Shown piece by piece: positions 9,380 through 18,554 of a stretch of DNA of 64,000 nt (positions are counted from its first letter, which is position 1; every line of letters begins with the position of its first letter). The stretch covers positions 930,001 to 994,000 of the forward strand of contig CAZMAR010000001.1 in NCBI GenBank assembly GCA_964564635.1, written 5' to 3'. The position numbers and the translations under genes were made by a program. This DNA comes from Tepidaquicella sp964564635 (lineage in GTDB: Bacteria > Bacteroidota > Ignavibacteria > Tepidaquicellales > Tepidaquicellaceae). Under the pieces are notes generated by a model that worked only from the letters and a program-made list of their open reading frames with translations, did not search any database and was not told the origin of the DNA.

Positions 9380-10123
9380 TTAATTAGATATACTTTTCTT
9401 AATAAGGTTTTTTATTTTTAATAGTATTTTTAAAATTAAAAATTTAATTCTTCCAGAAAACTTTGAATAATATTTATTGTAATGATTTAATAAAACCTGA
9501 TAATAATTTACACCATAATTATTCCAACTTCCTAAATAAAAATGTTTACATATATTATTATTGTCGTCTACATTTATTGTTAAAAAATTCATCGGATAAA
9601 TATGAGCATTATTGGATATTATTTGATGCTTCCCATTTCTCCTTATTTTATAAAGCTTTCTTATTTCTTTTGTAATAATCTGAGGCATTAGAACCATATT
9701 TTGTGTATTATTAATAATAAAATCTATGTTTTCATAATAATGCATTAATCGCTCCAATAAATTAAAACCTTTTACAGAACCGATAATATGTGGACCAACA
9801 TAATTCAAATCTTCCCATGGTATGAAAAAATCTTTTGTCAATAATGAATCGAATGATTTATTAACCTTAACATCACAATCTAAATAAATTCTTCCATAAT
9901 TATAAAGAACCCAAAGTCTAAAATAATCAGCAACAAATGCCCATTTCTTTGATTCAAAAGCCTGGCGGGTATAGTTTATTATAAAGGGATTAAACTTATC
10001 AGTAGTCCATTCAACAATCTCATAATTACTCAACTTTTCATACCATGAATTTATACAATTTTTTATTAATTCAGGTTTTTCCTCATTTGAAAACCAACAA
10101 TAATGTATAACTTTGGGAATCAT
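9380..10123 (-). CDS. Glycosyltransferase family 32 (capsular polysaccharide type)
   Basis: A 247-residue protein with the bacterial GT32 pattern. It opens IPKVIHYCWFSNEEKP, then AFVADYFRLWVLYNYGRIY leads to the metal-binding DCD motif (82-84). The family uses UDP-hexoses, often galactose, for capsule or O-antigen repeat units, but the donor here is not deducible. The C-terminal 30 residues are basic and hydrophobic (KFLILKILLKIKNLIKK), consistent with peripheral membrane binding. About 125 bp without a visible gene separate it from the broken methyltransferase upstream. Confidence 0.88.
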   Translation of the reverse strand: MIPKVIHYCWFSNEEKPELIKNCINSWYEKLSNYEIVEWTTDKFNPFIINYTRQAFESKKWAFVADYFRLWVLYNYGRIYLDCDVKVNKSFDSLLTKDFFIPWEDLNYVGPHIIGSVKGFNLLERLMHYYENIDFIINNTQNMVLMPQIITKEIRKLYKIRRNGKHQIISNNAHIYPMNFLTINVDDNNNICKHFYLGSWNNYGVNYYQVLLNHYNKYYSKFSGRIKFLILKILLKIKNLIKKSISN

Positions 10124-10248
10124 TTCATTAAATATTTCAACAATAAATTATATAACTTTTAGGTATAATATATTTTAGAACAAGACACACTAATTTAGAT
10201 TCCGATAGCATTGAAATAAAAATATTTGCAATTTTTTACAGCATATTT

Positions 10249-10857
10249 TTAAACTGTATTTTTTACAAGAGGAATACCAATATCGTGACGAATTCTGAAA
10301 ATTTTTAATAAAATCCAATATAAAGACCATTCTGCAAAGTCTCTCTGCGTTTTTATTATATTAAAAACCCGCATTTATTAATTCAAGTATTAAATCATTT
10401 TTTTAAAAAATATTATTATGGCAACTATCAAATAACCGATTTGAATCATATAACCCGGACATGTTCTCAGAGAATCTTGACTAATTATTAGAACTTCTTT
10501 ATCTGACAAAATTCTTTTAAATTCTCCGATTATATTTAAATAATTTTTTATGTATTCAAGAATTTCCAAACAAAATATAATATCAGAATTGCAATTGTAA
10601 TCAATATATTCAGTTTCACCATTTAAATTTATAAAATCAAATTTATTAAGTTCACCATTTTTCAAATTAATTATTATATTTTTCTTTGCCTCTGAATTTA
10701 TATCAACAGAAACTATATAATATCCTTGCGTTAGAAAAAAAGAGGAATTCTCTCCACTACCGCAACCATAATCCAGAATCCTTAAATTACTATTAAAGTA
10801 CTTTTGAAGTTCAATAATTTTTTTAAAATAATTATTCTTTAATAAACTTTTTGTCAT
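10249..10857 (-). pseudogene. SAM-dependent methyltransferase with two apparent frameshifts
   Basis: The uninterrupted part (10390-10857, 155 residues) has motif I ILDYGCGSGENSS and a second-strand Asp in SVDIN, then IFCLEILEYI. It stops early, after IIIFFKKMI, next to a T7/A6 homopolymer. Reading on with a one-base shift gives NDLILELINAGF, and a further shift at a T5 run returns to the first frame and gives NIIKTQRDFAEWSLYW and so on to a stop at 10249. The rebuilt product, about 200 residues, has a normal methyltransferase C-terminus. The gene is therefore either decayed or carries two homopolymer sequencing errors. It sits 26 bp downstream of the Wzx gene. Confidence 0.6.
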
Positions 10858-10883
10858 TAAATAGAATAAAGAATTTTATAACA

Positions 10884-12137
10884 CTAAGATTTAAATTTTA
10901 GAGCAATCTTCAAATACATGGCATCGCCAAGCAAGACCAATAGTTCTGTCAATATTGTAACAACAGCAGCAGCAATTATTCCATAAGTAGGAATGAAAAT
11001 TATATTCAATATTATATTAACAAATAAACTAAAAAAAGTAACATTTCTATTTTCCTTAAATTTTCCTAATCCGTTAAGAATATTACCTAATAAACCATTT
11101 AATCCAATAAATAAAATTGCAAATGAAAGGATTTTCAAGATTATGTGGGAATTTTCAAATCTCTGACCATATAATAATACCACAATAGGTTTACTCAGGA
11201 TAAATGTCAGGACTATTAAAAATAAACTTAAAAACAAAATTAATAATGAATATTTCTTAATGAAAATTTTTGTCGCTGATATTCTTCTACTAAGATAAGA
11301 TATTTTCGTATATCCACTTATTAATAATGGCATAAAAAATAAAAAGGTAGATTTATAAATTCCATAAGCAATAGAATAATTTGCAACTTCATTAAAATCT
11401 ATTATTTTAGAAATAAGAATTACATCCATTTTATCATATAAAAAATTAAATATGGAAGCTAAATATAAAGGGAAAATAATTATTAGTAATTTTCTTACCT
11501 CTTTATATTCAATTCCTTTAAAGGAAAAATTGAAAAATTTGAATTTAATAATTAGAAATTGTATAAAGAATTGAAATAGTGCAGTAATTAATAAGACTAT
11601 TACGAATAACCTAACATTGTGTATATTTAAGATGAAAAGGAATATAATAAGAACTGTCATAAAAAGTTTTACAGAAATTAGTATCAAAAAAAATCTTTTA
11701 TATTCCTCTAATCCATTGTAAATTCCATTAATTAATGAAATAAAATTGAAAAAATAAACAGTGATTGCAATCAGGAATATGATTAAAATATCTATAGTTG
11801 GATATAAAAAAATCGTAGTAATTAAAATTATTGGGAGATAAAAAAACAGTAATATTGTGTAAATAAAAAATGCAATGTTTATGGTCGAAATGCTATTTTT
11901 TCTTTCAATTGCAACCACCCTCTGGATATACATAGGCAATCCCAGATTTAGCATAACTATAATAATATTGCAAAAAGTGAAAATTGTTATTACTTGACCA
12001 TAAATTGACTTTTCGAACAGCCTCGCTAAAAAAAGGAAATAAATAAAAAAGAAGATTTTATCTGCTATTAAAGCCGAGAAAATATATTTTGCTTCAAAGA
12101 ACCTCTTAAAATTTCTACTCAGTTTATTAAATGCCAT
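10884..12137 (-). CDS. Wzx-type polysaccharide flippase (MOP superfamily)
   Basis: A 417-residue polytopic protein made almost entirely of hydrophobic helices, about 12 by eye, with short basic loops. Near the start is the FLARLFEKSIYGQVITIF segment, and in the second half LLYGQRFENSHIILKILS, both typical of O-antigen flippases. It would move the lipid-linked repeat unit from the cytoplasmic to the outer face of the inner membrane. It is the first gene of the minus-strand glycan operon and is divergent from the polymerase/ligase gene 56 bp away, so both promoters must lie in 12138-12193. Confidence 0.87.
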   Translation of the reverse strand: MAFNKLSRNFKRFFEAKYIFSALIADKIFFFIYFLFLARLFEKSIYGQVITIFTFCNIIIVMLNLGLPMYIQRVVAIERKNSISTINIAFFIYTILLFFYLPIILITTIFLYPTIDILIIFLIAITVYFFNFISLINGIYNGLEEYKRFFLILISVKLFMTVLIIFLFILNIHNVRLFVIVLLITALFQFFIQFLIIKFKFFNFSFKGIEYKEVRKLLIIIFPLYLASIFNFLYDKMDVILISKIIDFNEVANYSIAYGIYKSTFLFFMPLLISGYTKISYLSRRISATKIFIKKYSLLILFLSLFLIVLTFILSKPIVVLLYGQRFENSHIILKILSFAILFIGLNGLLGNILNGLGKFKENRNVTFFSLFVNIILNIIFIPTYGIIAAAVVTILTELLVLLGDAMYLKIALKFKS

Positions 12138-12193
12138 AAAATTATAATTATTAAATAAATGAAATTTTTTTTATATTATAAAGTTAATAATTA

Positions 12194-14041
12194 ATGGAAA
12201 AAAGTAATAAGAAAAATATTATATTATATGTATTATTTGCATTAATGATTTTCGTCCCCATTATTTATTCAAAAATTACAATTGATATTTTCGAACTGCA
12301 TAAAACAGTATTAAGTTTCTTGATTATTATTGCTTTTTTATTATTACTTTTAAAGTTTGGATTCAGAAATCTAAGCAGAAATTTTTTAATCTGGATTTCC
12401 TTCGTTTTAACAATAATTATTATTATAATTATTAGTGGGTTATATAATCATAAGCAAGAATTAATTTTAAAGCAAACTTTTTTCTGGTTAAATATTCTTA
12501 GTATATCATTTTTGCTGTATTTTTTATTCAGTGAATTTAATTCTGATTTTTATATTAATATTTCAAGAATAATTGTTATTCCTTCAATAATCATAAGTAT
12601 AATTGGCATTCTCCAACTATTTGGAATTAATCTTTTTGTAGATATATTATCTTCAAGACCAGGCTCTTTTATGAATATTAGAAATTTTGTTTGTGATTAT
12701 TTGTTAATTATTTTACCTTTCTTACTTATTTTATTTTTGAACTCAAATAGAATTTCAGAAGTAATTATTTATGCACTCTCATTGTTTATAATAATTCTTT
12801 ATATGTTTGCTGTCCGGTCAAGAGCTGCTATTTTAATATCTTCTGTGTATTTTATTTTATTAGTAATATTTATTTTTTACTTCGAATACTTTAGAAAAAA
12901 CAAAAATGTAAACTTTTTAAAGATATTTATTTATTTAATAATTCTGTTATCATCTTTTTTAATTTCAAAAATTGAATTTCCTTATTCAGACCCTGAAAGA
13001 AAATCACTGGATAAAATGTTATCATCATTTTCAGAGTATAAATACCCACCAAATATATCAAGGTTTTTTTATTTCGACGCTTCTATCAAGATGTTTAAAG
13101 ATAACCCTTTTCTCGGAATTGGAGCAGGAGCATGGGCAGGTTACTTTGGAAAATACCAATGGGACGAGTTTAATGATGTAACAGTTTATTCCAATTCTGC
13201 TATATATTCTCATAATGATTATTTAGAGTATTTAGGGGAAACCGGGATAGTTGGTTTTATTGCTTACTGCTTAATATTATTTTTTCCGTTAGTAAAACTT
13301 TATAAAAAAGCAAAAAAAGAAATCAAGTATTTATCTTTTTTCATGAGCATCTTTGGATTTATAATAATTTCAACTTTTGCTTTCCCAAAGGAAAATATTA
13401 ATGCAATGTTTATTGTAATTACCTGTATAATAATATCTTTTATTCCTGATTTAAATAAATCTGAAAAGGTTATTAAAATATTCTTTAAATACATAATAAT
13501 CTTAATCTCAATAGCTGTATTAATTTTTAATTATTTACATCTATCAAGTGAAAGAGAATACATTTCTGCAATGAATCAGAAAGCAAATCTTCAATATAAA
13601 GAGATGATTCATATCCTTGAAAAAATAAATAATTATATTTATCCGATTGACCCAAACAAAATTCCATTATCCTATTATTTGGGAGTAGGATATTATGAAA
13701 TGAAAAATTATGACAAAGCCTATAAGTGTTTTGAAGAAGCTCTAAGATTAATGCCATTTTTACCACAAATAATCAGTAATAAAGCAATCACTTTATATGA
13801 AATGGGCGAGACTGAAAAAGCAGAAAAACTATTGCTTGAATTAAAAAGAAATTTTCCTTATTATTATGAACCACAGATAAATTTGCTTGTTCTTTATATG
13901 AAAGAAAAAAGATTTAATGAAAGTGAGAATTTAATAAAGGAAATTGAAAGTAGAGAGGAGGGAGAAAGATATCAATTTGCTAAAAACTATAATACATTTT
14001 TAAAGATAAAACAAGATTTAAGTGAACTTAAGAAAAATTAA
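12194..14041 (+). CDS. O-antigen polymerase/ligase (Wzy_C) with C-terminal TPRs
   Basis: A 615-residue protein. The first 420 residues form a polytopic membrane domain with the Wzy/WaaL periplasmic loop: RPGSFMNIRN, VRSRAAILI, NPFLGIGAGAWAG and HNDYLEYLGETGIVG. The last 140 residues hold tetratricopeptide repeats (YYLGVGYYEMKNYDKAYKC, then ISNKAITLYEMGETEKAEK). It polymerises or ligates lipid-linked glycan at the periplasmic face. The TPR region may bind a partner or measure chain length. Its 3' end overlaps the next gene by 20 bp. Polymerase and ligase cannot be told apart by sequence alone. Confidence 0.85.
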   Translation: MEKSNKKNIILYVLFALMIFVPIIYSKITIDIFELHKTVLSFLIIIAFLLLLLKFGFRNLSRNFLIWISFVLTIIIIIIISGLYNHKQELILKQTFFWLNILSISFLLYFLFSEFNSDFYINISRIIVIPSIIISIIGILQLFGINLFVDILSSRPGSFMNIRNFVCDYLLIILPFLLILFLNSNRISEVIIYALSLFIIILYMFAVRSRAAILISSVYFILLVIFIFYFEYFRKNKNVNFLKIFIYLIILLSSFLISKIEFPYSDPERKSLDKMLSSFSEYKYPPNISRFFYFDASIKMFKDNPFLGIGAGAWAGYFGKYQWDEFNDVTVYSNSAIYSHNDYLEYLGETGIVGFIAYCLILFFPLVKLYKKAKKEIKYLSFFMSIFGFIIISTFAFPKENINAMFIVITCIIISFIPDLNKSEKVIKIFFKYIIILISIAVLIFNYLHLSSEREYISAMNQKANLQYKEMIHILEKINNYIYPIDPNKIPLSYYLGVGYYEMKNYDKAYKCFEEALRLMPFLPQIISNKAITLYEMGETEKAEKLLLELKRNFPYYYEPQINLLVLYMKEKRFNESENLIKEIESREEGERYQFAKNYNTFLKIKQDLSELKKN

Positions 14042-14966
14042 ATATATAACTTTAATCATAATAATTTTTTTAACGAGTAAATTATTTTCTCAAAGTCAAC
14101 TTGTAAACTGTATCCCCGATACGGGGTCTCAAAGTTTTGACTATCCTTTTCAATTAAATGGTACAGGAACAGAATGGACCATTTCTCCATACTTTGAAAT
14201 ATATTTCTGGGGTGGTGGAGTTTTCGCAGATAGTGTAAGAGCAATTAATGATTCAGTGATTTTAGCTCACATCTACATTATGCCAAATGCTGATACAGGT
14301 TATAAAACTGTAATTCTTGGTGATGCATTTTTAAATTACGATTCTATTCCTCAAGGGTTTAAAGTCTTTATTTGGTTTCCAGCTATACCCAATTTACTTT
14401 ATCCCCCAAATAATTCTCAAAATATAAATCAAAATCCCATAATGATTTGGGATAGTAATAAGACGGTTGATTCATTCAAAATACAAATAGCATATGATTC
14501 AATATTCGCTCAAACAGTATTTGATACAGTAGTAGCCCAACCACCAGTACAGATAAGATTAGGAATTTTAGAACTTGGACAAAAATATTACTGGAGAGTT
14601 AGAGGATATAATATTAAGGGTACAGGTCCCTGGTCAGAAATATGGAACTTTAGAGTAAAAACAACTGGAATAAATCTTATTTCCCAAAACATCCCTGAAA
14701 AATATGAACTATTACAAAATTATCCAAATCCATTTAATCCTTCTACAATCATCAGTTATAAAATAAAAGAGGGTGGAAATGTTAAAATTGTTTTGTATGA
14801 TATGCTCGGGAAGGAAATTCTAACTCTTGTTAATCAATATCATCAACCTGGATATTATCAGCTTAAATTTTCAACAGCATCGTATAATCTATCAAGTGGT
14901 GTATATTTTTACAATCTTAAAGTGAATAATTATTCTGAAACGAAAAGGTTGGTTATTTTGAAATGA
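14022..14966 (+). CDS. Secreted protein with fibronectin-III-like and T9SS sorting domains
   Basis: A 314-residue protein starting at GTG inside the end of the polymerase gene. Residues 1-24 are a signal peptide (KYITLIIIIFLTSKLFSQ). Residues about 30-115 form an unrecognised beta domain. Residues about 125-213 look like a fibronectin type III domain (KYYWRVRGYNIKGTGPWSE). Residues 225-314 are a T9SS type A sorting domain with NYPNPFNPSTIISYKI, YDMLGKEI and a final KRLVILK. It is expected to cross the outer membrane through T9SS and be anchored on or released from the surface. Its stop overlaps the dnaG start as ATGA. Role unknown; adhesin or glycan-binding is possible. Confidence 0.85.
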   Translation: MNLRKIKYITLIIIIFLTSKLFSQSQLVNCIPDTGSQSFDYPFQLNGTGTEWTISPYFEIYFWGGGVFADSVRAINDSVILAHIYIMPNADTGYKTVILGDAFLNYDSIPQGFKVFIWFPAIPNLLYPPNNSQNINQNPIMIWDSNKTVDSFKIQIAYDSIFAQTVFDTVVAQPPVQIRLGILELGQKYYWRVRGYNIKGTGPWSEIWNFRVKTTGINLISQNIPEKYELLQNYPNPFNPSTIISYKIKEGGNVKIVLYDMLGKEILTLVNQYHQPGYYQLKFSTASYNLSSGVYFYNLKVNNYSETKRLVILK

Positions 14967-16795
14967 GGATACCCCCGGAAAAACTAAATGAGATATCACA
15001 AGCAAACAATATAGTTGATGTGATATCCCAATATATACAAGTAAAGAAAAAGGGAAAAACATTTGTAGCTTTATGTCCATTCCATCCGGATAAAAATCCT
15101 TCCTTACACATTTCACAGGAAAAACAAGTATATTTTTGTTTTGGTTGTAAAGCGGGTGGTAATGTTTTTAAATTTGTTCAGGACTACGAAAAAATCCCTT
15201 TTAATGAAGCAGCGTTAAAATTAGCCGAGAGAGCAGGAATAAAAATCGCTTTTAAAAAAGGAGACATTGACATTAGCAATGAAATAAGTAAACTTTATGA
15301 AATAAATAAAATTGCTGCAAAATATTTTTATAATAATCTTATAAACATAAAGGGAAATGAAAAGGATTTCTTGAATGAATACTTCAAAGTAAGAAAAATT
15401 AAGAAAAATACAATCGTAAAATTTGGTTTGGGATACGCATTAAGGGGGTGGAATAATTTATCATCATATTTTCTGGATAATACTGATTTTACTGTGGAAG
15501 ACTTAAAACTCGCAGGATTGGTAAAAGTAAATGAGAAAGGAAATTTTTATGATACATTTCGAGGTAGATTAATTTTCCCAATTTTTAATGAAAATGATAA
15601 AGTTGTTGGTTTCGGAGCGAGAAAACTTTTCCAGGATGATGAAATAGAAGGAAAATATATCAATACACAGGAAACAAAAATATATCAGAAACGGCAGATA
15701 CTTTATGGATTAAATTTTGCAAAAGACAGTATTAGAACAAAAAATTTTGTTTTAATTGTTGAAGGCTATTTTGACTTAATTTCATTATCTCAAGCAGGTA
15801 TTACAAATGTCGTTGCAACAAGTGGAACTGCTTTAACTATTGAACAATTAAAATTACTTTCCAGATATACACAAAATATTTTATTAAATTTTGATTCAGA
15901 TTTAGCGGGAATCAAAGCTTCAAAGTTGGGGATACAATTAATACTGGAATCAGGTATGAACCTAAATATAATTTCACTTCCTGAAAATCAAGACCCTGAT
16001 TCGTATATAATTGCTTACGGTAAAGAAGAGTTTGAAAAATTGATGTATAATAAAGTTTCTTTTATAGATTTTGTCTCCTCAATATATGAAAAAGAGAATA
16101 AATTAAATACTCCTGAAGAAAAAACAGAGTTTATAAAGGAAATTATGTCCTTTATAGTAAAAATCCCTGATAAAATCAAAAGAGCTTTTTATATAAAGGA
16201 AATTTCAAATAAATATGGTTTATATGAATCTGACTTAAGAGATGAGCTCAATAGATCTATGAACACATACGGAAAGGAAAGTTCTACGAAATCAACAAGC
16301 AACATTAATACAAACAAAGGTACAAAGAAAGGCTCTAATATTCAAAAGGTAGAATCAGACTTAATCGAACTATTTATACATGGGACACCTGAAGCAGTTG
16401 ATTATCTTGTTTATAATGTTGAACTTGATTTTATTGAAAATGAAGTTGTCTATAATATTGTAAGCAAATTTCTTGATGAGTTTATTAATGAGGGTAAAAT
16501 AGATGTAGCAAAAATTACAAATGAATTAGAAGACGAAAAAGCAATACAATTAATAACAGAGAAATCAGTTCCAAAATATGATTTAAGTGAATACGAAGAT
16601 TTTGATAGGCATACACTTATATTTTCAGCAACTAAGAAAAATATTGATTACTTAAAAGCAGCAAAAGACCTTATCAAGAAATTCAAAATAGTAAAAATAA
16701 GAAAAGAAATAGAAGAACTGAAAAAAGAGGGAAAACATGATAAAATTATACAGAAGCAAAAGGAAATTATTGAAATTCAGAAATCAGAGGATTAG
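14963..16795 (+). CDS. dnaG: DNA primase
   Basis: A 610-residue primase that makes RNA primers at the replication fork. The CHC2-type zinc finger is at C38, H41, C59 and C62 (CPFHPDKNPS and CFGCKAGGNVF). The RNA polymerase core follows, with the TOPRIM domain showing VEGYFDLISL (catalytic E267) and NFDSDLAG (DSD 311-313). The Lys-rich C-terminal helicase-binding region is present but diverged. The ATG overlaps the stop of the secreted-protein gene, and the rhomboid gene follows 3 bp after the stop. It is not with rpsU and rpoD, the common arrangement elsewhere. Confidence 0.96.
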   Translation: MRIPPEKLNEISQANNIVDVISQYIQVKKKGKTFVALCPFHPDKNPSLHISQEKQVYFCFGCKAGGNVFKFVQDYEKIPFNEAALKLAERAGIKIAFKKGDIDISNEISKLYEINKIAAKYFYNNLINIKGNEKDFLNEYFKVRKIKKNTIVKFGLGYALRGWNNLSSYFLDNTDFTVEDLKLAGLVKVNEKGNFYDTFRGRLIFPIFNENDKVVGFGARKLFQDDEIEGKYINTQETKIYQKRQILYGLNFAKDSIRTKNFVLIVEGYFDLISLSQAGITNVVATSGTALTIEQLKLLSRYTQNILLNFDSDLAGIKASKLGIQLILESGMNLNIISLPENQDPDSYIIAYGKEEFEKLMYNKVSFIDFVSSIYEKENKLNTPEEKTEFIKEIMSFIVKIPDKIKRAFYIKEISNKYGLYESDLRDELNRSMNTYGKESSTKSTSNINTNKGTKKGSNIQKVESDLIELFIHGTPEAVDYLVYNVELDFIENEVVYNIVSKFLDEFINEGKIDVAKITNELEDEKAIQLITEKSVPKYDLSEYEDFDRHTLIFSATKKNIDYLKAAKDLIKKFKIVKIRKEIEELKKEGKHDKIIQKQKEIIEIQKSED

Positions 16796-16798
16796 TTT

Positions 16799-17422
16799 AT
16801 GATTGAGATAACAGCGCCAGTAACTGTAGTGTTAATTATTGTAAATATTTTAATCTCTCTCATTACCCTAAGAAATAAAAGTAAATATTTTTATGAGTTT
16901 GCAGAGTGGCCCTATAGAATAGTATATGAAAAAAGATTTCACCAGATTTTTACTTCGGGATTCTTGCATGCTGATTTTTTTCATTTATTTTTCAATATGT
17001 TTGCCTTATACACATTCGGAACTTTCCTGGAAAGCAGTTTTATATATAAATTTGGTGAATTAAAAGGAAGTTTATATTTTGCCGAAATATATTTTATAAG
17101 TTTAATTGCTGGTTCTTTATTAACAGTAATATTTAATTTCAGAAATCCTAAATATGTTGCTATCGGTGCATCAGGTGCAGTTTCAGGAATAATATTTTCA
17201 TTTATTATTTTTTATCCTAAAGCAACTGTTGGTTTCTTTTTTATACCTATGCCTGCATACATATTTGCTCTTCTATATGTAGGAATATCTATATATGGAA
17301 TGAAAAGGAATATGGGAAATATAGGACATGAAGCACATTTAGGGGGCGCGCTGGGTGGAGTTATATCTACTTTTTTAATAATTGAGGGTTCTTTCAATTT
17401 GTTTTTAAATTATTTTAAATAA
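16799..17422 (+). CDS. Rhomboid-family intramembrane serine protease
   Basis: A 207-residue protein with about six membrane helices. The family cleaves transmembrane segments of other proteins inside the bilayer. The catalytic dyad is visible as S125 in AIGASGAVSG and H180 in HEAHLGGALGG, with the oxyanion/helix-2 motif HADFFHLFFNM (57-67). This is the minimal bacterial GlpG-like core without an added cytoplasmic domain. It is the last gene of the plus-strand run that starts with the polymerase/ligase gene. The substrate is unknown; an exported surface protein such as its operon neighbour is conceivable. Confidence 0.93.
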   Translation: MIEITAPVTVVLIIVNILISLITLRNKSKYFYEFAEWPYRIVYEKRFHQIFTSGFLHADFFHLFFNMFALYTFGTFLESSFIYKFGELKGSLYFAEIYFISLIAGSLLTVIFNFRNPKYVAIGASGAVSGIIFSFIIFYPKATVGFFFIPMPAYIFALLYVGISIYGMKRNMGNIGHEAHLGGALGGVISTFLIIEGSFNLFLNYFK

Positions 17423-17454
17423 AAAATTTTAAAACCCCCGATAAATAATACTTT

Positions 17455-17877
17455 CTAAAATGATTTTTTCTTTAAATTAAATTTCTCAAAATATAAAAAT
17501 CCAACTACTAACAAAAAACCGATTAATAAACTAATAATATAACCAGAATCTGTTCGGACACCAAAAATTGAAAATACATATAAAAAAACATCACTAATAA
17601 TATTATAAAACCTTATTAATATTGAATTAAACTTATAATTTTCATTTAAAGCAGAAACACTTGAAATTACTATTAAAGAAGAAAAAATTAATCCTAATAA
17701 AAGAAATGAAATTATTTTAGCCAATCTATACGACTTAATATCTTCGTTAATAAATTTTTCTTCTAAATTAATTCTATTAAATAATTCTTTTTCAAAATTA
17801 AAATTAACATTTATTAAATATTCCCTGTTGATCCCATCATCAATAATTTTATCAAGCATTTCATTTATATTTTTCAT
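17455..17877 (-). CDS. Probable anti-sigma factor, membrane protein
   Basis: A 140-residue protein. I chose ATG 17877 because an AAGGAG ribosome-binding site lies 8 bp before it; a TTG two codons upstream also exists. Residues 1-55 are polar and helical (NEMLDKIIDDGINREYL). They are followed by two membrane helices, IISFLLLGLIFSSLIVISSV and IISLLIGFLLVVGFLYF. It lies 20 bp downstream of an ECF sigma gene, the usual place for a membrane anti-sigma factor whose cytoplasmic end holds the sigma factor. No zinc-binding ZAS motif is visible, so the role rests on position and topology. Confidence 0.55.
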   Translation of the reverse strand: MKNINEMLDKIIDDGINREYLINVNFNFEKELFNRINLEEKFINEDIKSYRLAKIISFLLLGLIFSSLIVISSVSALNENYKFNSILIRFYNIISDVFLYVFSIFGVRTDSGYIISLLIGFLLVVGFLYFEKFNLKKKSF

Positions 17878-17897
17878 TATCAATACTCCTTTTGGAA

Positions 17898-18554
17898 TTA
17901 ATTTAAATATTCGGACAATTCTTCTTCTGTAAATAAATTTGTCAATAATTTTTTTAACTTTTCTCTTGCGCGAAAAATTCTATTCTTTACGGTACCAATT
18001 GGTATATTAAGAATTTCAGAAATTTCATTTATTGATAATTCATTTATATAATTCAAAGTTAATATTGTAGAATAATGTTCCGGTATTGAATTAAGAAATT
18101 TGTTAATTATTTTTTTTATTTCACCTGTAGAAATATTTTTTTCCATATCATACTTTCTTGATGAAATAGCACTTATATATTCATCAATATTTTTAAATTC
18201 ATCGCCATTATTATAACTTGATTCATTTATTTCAAAAGACTTAATATTAAAATTCTTTAATTTTTTCTTTCTGTAAAACTCCACTGTTGTATTATAAACA
18301 ATGGTATAAAAATATGTGGTAATCTTTGAATTCCCATTATATTTTCTTTCCCGTAATGATTTATAAAATCTTAAAAATGATTCCTGCAATGCATCTTCAG
18401 CATCATTTTTATCTCTCAATATTCTAAAGCATAAGGAATAAGATTTATCTTTGTTCTTAGATACAAATTCCTTAAACTCAGATAATAATTTACTGTTTGC
18501 TACATCACATTCAGAATTACTAATTATCGGTGTTTTTTTCTTCCTCTTCAGCAT
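17898..18554 (-). CDS. ECF-type RNA polymerase sigma factor
   Basis: A 218-residue sigma-70-family protein. Region 2 is seen in SLCFRILRDKNDAEDALQE followed by SFLRFYKSL. Region 4 carries the helix-turn-helix SINEISEILNIPIGTVKNR followed by IFRAREKLKKL. There is no region 3, as in ECF factors. The first about 35 residues are a basic, possibly disordered extension. The ATG lies inside the end of the upstream adhesin-like lipoprotein gene (35 bp overlap), and a likely anti-sigma gene follows. It probably directs an envelope or stress regulon that may include its own operon. Confidence 0.92.
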   Translation of the reverse strand: MLKRKKKTPIISNSECDVANSKLLSEFKEFVSKNKDKSYSLCFRILRDKNDAEDALQESFLRFYKSLRERKYNGNSKITTYFYTIVYNTTVEFYRKKKLKNFNIKSFEINESSYNNGDEFKNIDEYISAISSRKYDMEKNISTGEIKKIINKFLNSIPEHYSTILTLNYINELSINEISEILNIPIGTVKNRIFRAREKLKKLLTNLFTEEELSEYLN

